Assembly (NCBI GenBank): GCA_003162595.1
Contig: PMNJ01000345.1
Location: forward strand, 1 to 44,414
Length of the DNA stretch: 44,414 bases
Origin: Bacteroidales bacterium
GTDB taxonomy: Bacteria; Bacteroidota; Bacteroidia; Bacteroidales; VadinHA17
Reading direction: 5' to 3'
Positions 43,980-44,414 of this stretch are shown one piece after another. Made by a program: the position numbers and the translations under genes. The notes below the pieces were generated by a model. It did not search any database. It saw only the letters and a program-made list of their open reading frames with translations, and was not told the origin of the DNA. The number at the start of each line of letters is the position of its first letter. The first letter of the stretch is position 1.

Positions 43980-44414
43980 TCATTGCAGAACTTTAATTCT
44001 TATGACTGAAAATGAATATGGTGCAAGTACCTGATTTACAGCACTCCCTTTGAGCACAATCTCGCTTTCAACCGGACTTATCAGGGTTGGCTGTTCCAGC
44101 GAATTGACCTTATTAAGGTCTTCGCTTTTCAGAACTATCATTTTAGCTTTTGTCCCCAGCTTTTTGGAGCTTTTAAGAACGATATCAGCAGCCTGAGCCT
44201 TCTGATCCGAATTGACCAGTTTCAAGATAATTTCATTTGAATTTTTATCGTAAGCGGCCGAAGCAAACAGTCCATTTTGTCCTGTCAGAGGTTTGTCTTC
44301 CCGGAGCATTGGCAAAACCTCTGTTCCCTTATTATTGGAAAATAATTTCTGAACATAATAATTTGGTGTTCCGTATGATCTCAGATTATCAAACCATATG
44401 AGATCAGGTGTCCA
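43980..44414 (-). CDS. GH51-type alpha-L-arabinofuranosidase, C-terminal part (5' end beyond window)
   Basis: The open frame enters at the right edge and ends at a stop at 43980, giving 144 codons. The visible start, WTPDLIWFDN then YGTPNYYVQKLFSNNKGTEV, is a well-known block in the C-terminal half of GH51 arabinofuranosidases. The remaining 110 residues are the C-terminal beta-sandwich (IILKLVNSDQKAQ, APYSFSVIRIKV). It would release terminal alpha-L-arabinofuranose from arabinans or pectin side chains. The catalytic residues lie outside the window. An internal TTG at 44315 could be mistaken for a start, but homology continues upstream of it. Confidence 0.88.
   Translation of the reverse strand, partial: WTPDLIWFDNLRSYGTPNYYVQKLFSNNKGTEVLPMLREDKPLTGQNGLFASAAYDKNSNEIILKLVNSDQKAQAADIVLKSSKKLGTKAKMIVLKSEDLNKVNSLEQPTLISPVESEIVLKGSAVNQVLAPYSFSVIRIKVLQ

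Noticed and set aside
1..44414. CRISPR array, tRNA or rRNA gene, transposase, attachment site
   Set aside because: No regularly spaced repeats, cloverleaf, rRNA-like blocks or transposase motifs were seen; the two dispersed repeats are not spaced as arrays.

Overview
The window reads as a carbohydrate-utilisation region of a member of the Bacteroidota, probably an environmental Bacteroidales/Marinilabiliales-type organism. The evidence is a SusC/SusD pair, a FecR-type anti-sigma factor with an ECF sigma factor, TAnnTTTG-type promoter hexamers, many secreted glycoside hydrolases with N-terminal signals or lipoboxes, and an AT-rich background. Nearly every gene is on the minus strand; the only convincing plus-strand gene is a GlpD-type dehydrogenase.

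Right to left, which is the direction of transcription: the 3' end of a GH51-type arabinofuranosidase (44414-43980), GH95, a GH35-like enzyme, GH31, a decayed hydrolase fragment with an internal stop (about 37026-36538), GH78 rhamnosidase and an L-fucose/L-arabinose isomerase-like protein. Next comes a 498-bp spacer with two promoter-like sites, then the ECF sigma factor, an intrinsic-terminator-like hairpin, FecR, SusC, SusD and a strong terminator. A second enzyme block follows: a 972-residue multi-module protein, GH2, a serine hydrolase, a parallel beta-helix protein, a GH29, a DUF5107-TPR protein, a clan GH-A agarase-like enzyme, a second GH29 (lipoprotein) and an L-rhamnose mutarotase-like protein. 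The 3' end of the mutarotase gene runs into a remnant of a mannose-1-phosphate guanylyltransferase gene.

The left 6.2 kb is different. A more GC-rich trio (GRP-family sugar/polyol transporter, FGGY kinase, GlpD-like dehydrogenase) looks like a small polyol or sugar catabolic cassette; kinase and dehydrogenase genes converge and overlap. At the far left a GDP-mannose-3,5-epimerase-like gene is followed by a fused HxGH nucleotidyltransferase/GHMP-kinase gene cut by the window edge, suggesting nucleotide-sugar synthesis.

Together the enzymes are suited to taking apart a branched plant or algal polysaccharide carrying L-fucose (or L-galactose), L-rhamnose, galactose, xylose and arabinose. SusCD would import fragments, the ECF/FecR pair would sense uptake through the STN domain of SusC, and the isomerase and mutarotase would feed released deoxysugars into metabolism. 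The most unusual signals are a nearly identical 62-bp promoter/leader block in front of unrelated genes (with a third partial copy), the hairpin between sigma and anti-sigma genes, the manC remnant fused to rhaM, and the nucleotidyltransferase-kinase fusion beside a GME-like epimerase. No tRNA, rRNA, CRISPR array or intact insertion sequence was seen.
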